Below are positions 61,365-64,000 of a stretch of DNA of 64,000 nt, one piece after another (position 1 is the stretch's first letter; every line of letters starts with the position of its first letter). The stretch is from Rodentolepis nana (Eukaryota > Platyhelminthes > Cestoda > Cyclophyllidea > Hymenolepididae). Under the pieces are notes generated by a model. The model was not told the origin of the DNA and searched no databases. It worked only from the letters and a program-made list of their open reading frames with translations. Both the position numbers and the translations under genes were made by a program. The DNA is taken from positions 1 to 64,000 of the forward strand of contig UZAE01012026.1 in the NCBI GenBank assembly GCA_900617975.1. Reading direction: 5' to 3'.

Positions 61365-63227
61365 ATGATGGGTGGCAAGAAAACTTTTGCCGTCATTCGT
61401 GCTGTTTACGAACATCGGTTTTCTCCTGAAGATTTTGTTCGTGAGTTGGATTTTGTCTTGGAGAAAAATGTCAACGTTGTGGTAATTGAACCAGATGATT
61501 TGGGTGAAGTTACTTGGCGATGGATTCATACGGGAAATTGGCTTCACAAAACTGCAGTTCTCTCAGGTTTGACCCAACTTTCATTTAAAATCGTTGATTT
61601 ATTTGTGAATTTCTTATGCCATTTTATCATATTTTTTTTCAAACGATACAATTTAATGTGCATATTGATCACATGCTTTGAAAGTGCTTAGGGAGAACTT
61701 ATTATATTAGTACATACCTTGTTATTTGTTCTTTGAACGGAAGGGGTTACCTTTTCAAGGATCCTCGAATATAATCAGTTCATGGTAGCAGTTAATGTTA
61801 TCTATTGTTTATCATTTGAACTTTGCACATTCTTTTTAATAGATTATTTTCTCTTTTCTATTATTTATTTTCGTTCATTTGTCCCATGCTAACTTTGCTC
61901 GTATTTTCAATTTGATAGTAGCCGTAATTTTGGAAACCTTATATTTTGTGTATTAGAGCAGTTATTTTCTCAATTTTCTTCTGTTTATCTACCAATTCCA
62001 GAATTCTATATTGAAAATTTATATTTCACTGTCATTATTCACTCGGAATATCTACTTTCATGCATCTTTTTGTTCCCTGTGTTCCTGCTTAAACCTTTTC
62101 AAAATGACTTTGTTAAGAGCTTGTAGTTAAATTTATATCTAGAGATCCAATAACTTGTCATTTGCGACAACTAATCTACCCCGAGATGACCCATTAATCT
62201 GCCTTTAAGTGATTTTCTAACACCATCTTTTTTCTCATTGCAATTGATTTATAATATCTGTTTAAGAAATACATTTTTTTCTACTATATTTGTTAATTAC
62301 TTTATCATTGAAGTCTCGCCATTGAAAACGACAAATCCCTTTCGTTTTTTGGATAAAATATAGACATTTCAGGTGTAGATTGGTTAAATCGTGTACCCGC
62401 TACGATTATCCATGACTTTCATTGAGTTTAAAATCTAACTGAAATTGGTATGTTAACGTACATCCTAATCAGGAAGATGATCACTCTGAAGTGAATCCAC
62501 AAGGTGTCTTAATTTGAACTTATGTTGATCATAACTGCCATAGATCATGTGGTAAAGTTCCCTAGAGTATTTTTAATTGCTCTCTATGTTTTTTAATTAG
62601 AAAGCAATTGCGATGTGTCGACCATTTTAATTCATAACATTCATCTTTTCAATTACTGGATACGCACCGATATGGGTCTAGATTTCCAATTTAGATGATC
62701 TCTTATTCCGCTTTCCTTTTCCAGGTCTAGCAGCCATCGGTGGGACATTTCTGACCTTTCTTTTCCGACACCCATCAGATACTATTGTTAGAAATTCCAT
62801 AATTGGCATCTCCCGGAGTCTACTTCCCAGCGTCTTTTTGGGTTTCGTGTCTGCAACCTCAGCCGGTTTATATGCACTTTTCTGGCAATGCGATCCCTGT
62901 TCCAAGTACCAAGTGGCTCGTTCCTTGTCCGCGCTCCCTGCTTGTGTTGTTGCCGCCGCTTCAGGGTCTCCCAGCAACAGTTCCAACTTCACACCGACTC
63001 TGGGAGAGGAAGAGGACGCATCTCCCAGTTCCTCACCTAACAGACATCGCAATAACCACCAGAGTAGTCGAAATCCCTTTCCAAACACGGCGGAGGCTTG
63101 CACCAACAGCGGTGGAAGTCCTGTAGTGTTAATTAGGAGGAATGACTTCTATCGAAAGGTTCTCCATAATTCAGTGTCTATTAGTGCTGTACTCTGTGTT
63201 GGATTGGCAATGTATCGGCTGCGTTAA
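61365..63227 (+). CDS. TMEM11: TMEM11 (Drosophila PMI) homologue, mitochondrial morphology protein
   Basis: Two exons, 61365-61566 and 62725-63227, joined across a phase 1 intron (TCTCAG|GTTTGA to TTTTCCAG) give 234 aa. Family signatures are clear: ELDFVLEKNVNVVVIEPDDL, then RWIHTGNWLHKTAVLSGL at the splice junction, WQCDPCSKYQV, and SPVVLIRRNDFYRKVLHNS near the C-terminus. Three hydrophobic stretches follow (about 68-79, 89-110, 213-230). TMEM11 proteins sit in mitochondrial membranes, interact with the MICOS/cristae machinery and control mitochondrial shape. The protein is longer than the roughly 190-aa vertebrate form because of a Ser/Asn/Pro-rich insert of about 45 residues between CSKYQVARSLSALP and SPVVLI. 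An acceptor (GTTGTGCTTTATAG) lies only 3 nt before the ATG pair, compatible with spliced-leader addition or a 5' intron. Confidence 0.93.
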
Positions 63228-64000
63228 ATTCGGTTATGTGCCCTCCTTCATTTTAAGCGAAATTGTACAAATCATGCGTTGAACTCATTGAGTTGTGCTT
63301 ATAGCCTTGTAGAGATAAACTTAATAGTAGACGACTGTCATTGTCTTACCCCTACCCTTTGTCATATTTCGGTTTAGTCTGCCTACCTCCTCATTCTAGT
63401 TACTTAGTTGTAACTAGTGTTTCTCCTACTCTTTGTGAATATAAAATTTTCCTTCAATGAATTTTGGTGATCATGTATATTAGACGTCATTGTGTGGAGG
63501 AGTCAGCACGTGTTTCCGGGCCAACTGGGCGATGATATCGCATCAGAAACTTGACCCGGATCAAATAACTCTTGAATTAAGTGTGACACCTAGTTAAATG
63601 AAAACGATTTCACTTCAAGTGTTGTGGGTCTGCGATGAGTGCAGGCCATCATAGATTAAGATTGATACAATCACGTCTAAATAGAAGTGGGTGTCTGGGC
63701 TCTGAGTAGTATAATGTGATAATATTGACGTGTTGTAATACAATATGGTCCAGAAAATTTGTGTTCTCCAAGGTTTCTGCCGGAGCTTAGGAACTTTCTA
63801 ATGGGCCCCAAGTGGCACTAATCAAGTTAATCCTCATTAAACGAACCAATTCTACCATTTGAGATATTTGTTTATGAGGAATATTTCGGGAGAAACATTC
63901 TCCGAGAACGTCACCAATTAGTATCGGCATAACTGATGGCAGGTTTAACCGTACCCAGAGACCTGTAAGAGCGACACTGTCAAATGAGGAATCGCATGAA
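63228..64000. other. 3' region of TMEM11 homologue and unassigned right edge
   Basis: No AATAAA was seen close to the stop; a weaker AATATA occurs at 63438. From about 63480 onward the sequence is less AT-rich, but I find no exon with a supported frame. It may be the start of a neighbouring gene outside the window. Confidence 0.4.

Noticed and set aside
61040..61429. 129-codon plus-strand frame upstream of the TMEM11 homologue
   Set aside because: It is in a different frame from the conserved protein and crosses its acceptor; the translation is AT-rich noise.

Overview
This window reads as nuclear DNA from a parasitic flatworm, most likely a tapeworm. The genome guess is inference. It rests on strong AT richness, compact introns of 33-52 nt at the 5' end of one gene followed by kilobase introns towards its 3' end (a pattern described for flatworms such as Schistosoma), many short symmetric exons, and very little recognisable transposon coding sequence in 64 kb. 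There is no sign of bacterial organisation.

Layout. (1) 178-1918: a dispersed, non-coding repeat present as two arms in inverted orientation, the right arm swollen by a minisatellite. (2) 1971-12590, minus strand: an 11-exon gene for a secreted protein with a signal peptide, a WAP-like cysteine domain and seven sushi/CCP modules. That order is the one known from nematode LEV-9 and resembles insect Hikaru genki, both organisers of cholinergic synapses. (3) About 12.6-35.3 kb: a gene-poor stretch with simple repeats, one truncated copy of the repeat family and a diverged local duplication. (4) 36640-55670, minus strand: a 21-exon gene I assembled exon by exon (788 codons). Its N-terminus is helical and its remainder is Ser/Pro-rich and then basic. 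Sixteen consecutive introns are all phase 2, and one exon is only 30 nt. Candidate 24-nt and 54-nt exons in the same phase lie downstream of its apparent stop. (5) 56925-59468, plus strand: a single-exon, extremely Lys/Glu/Ser-rich 847-residue protein, divergently arranged from gene (4), with two CACGTG boxes just upstream. (6) 61365-63227, plus strand: a two-exon TMEM11 (Drosophila PMI) homologue, a mitochondrial membrane-morphology protein.

The genes do not form an obvious pathway: one is secreted, one mitochondrial, and two look nuclear because they are highly basic and carry RS/KE tracts. The best leads are the LEV-9-like secreted protein and the phase-2 micro-exon gene. All splice models were made by eye from splice consensus and reading-frame continuity; none has been tested against transcripts or a database.
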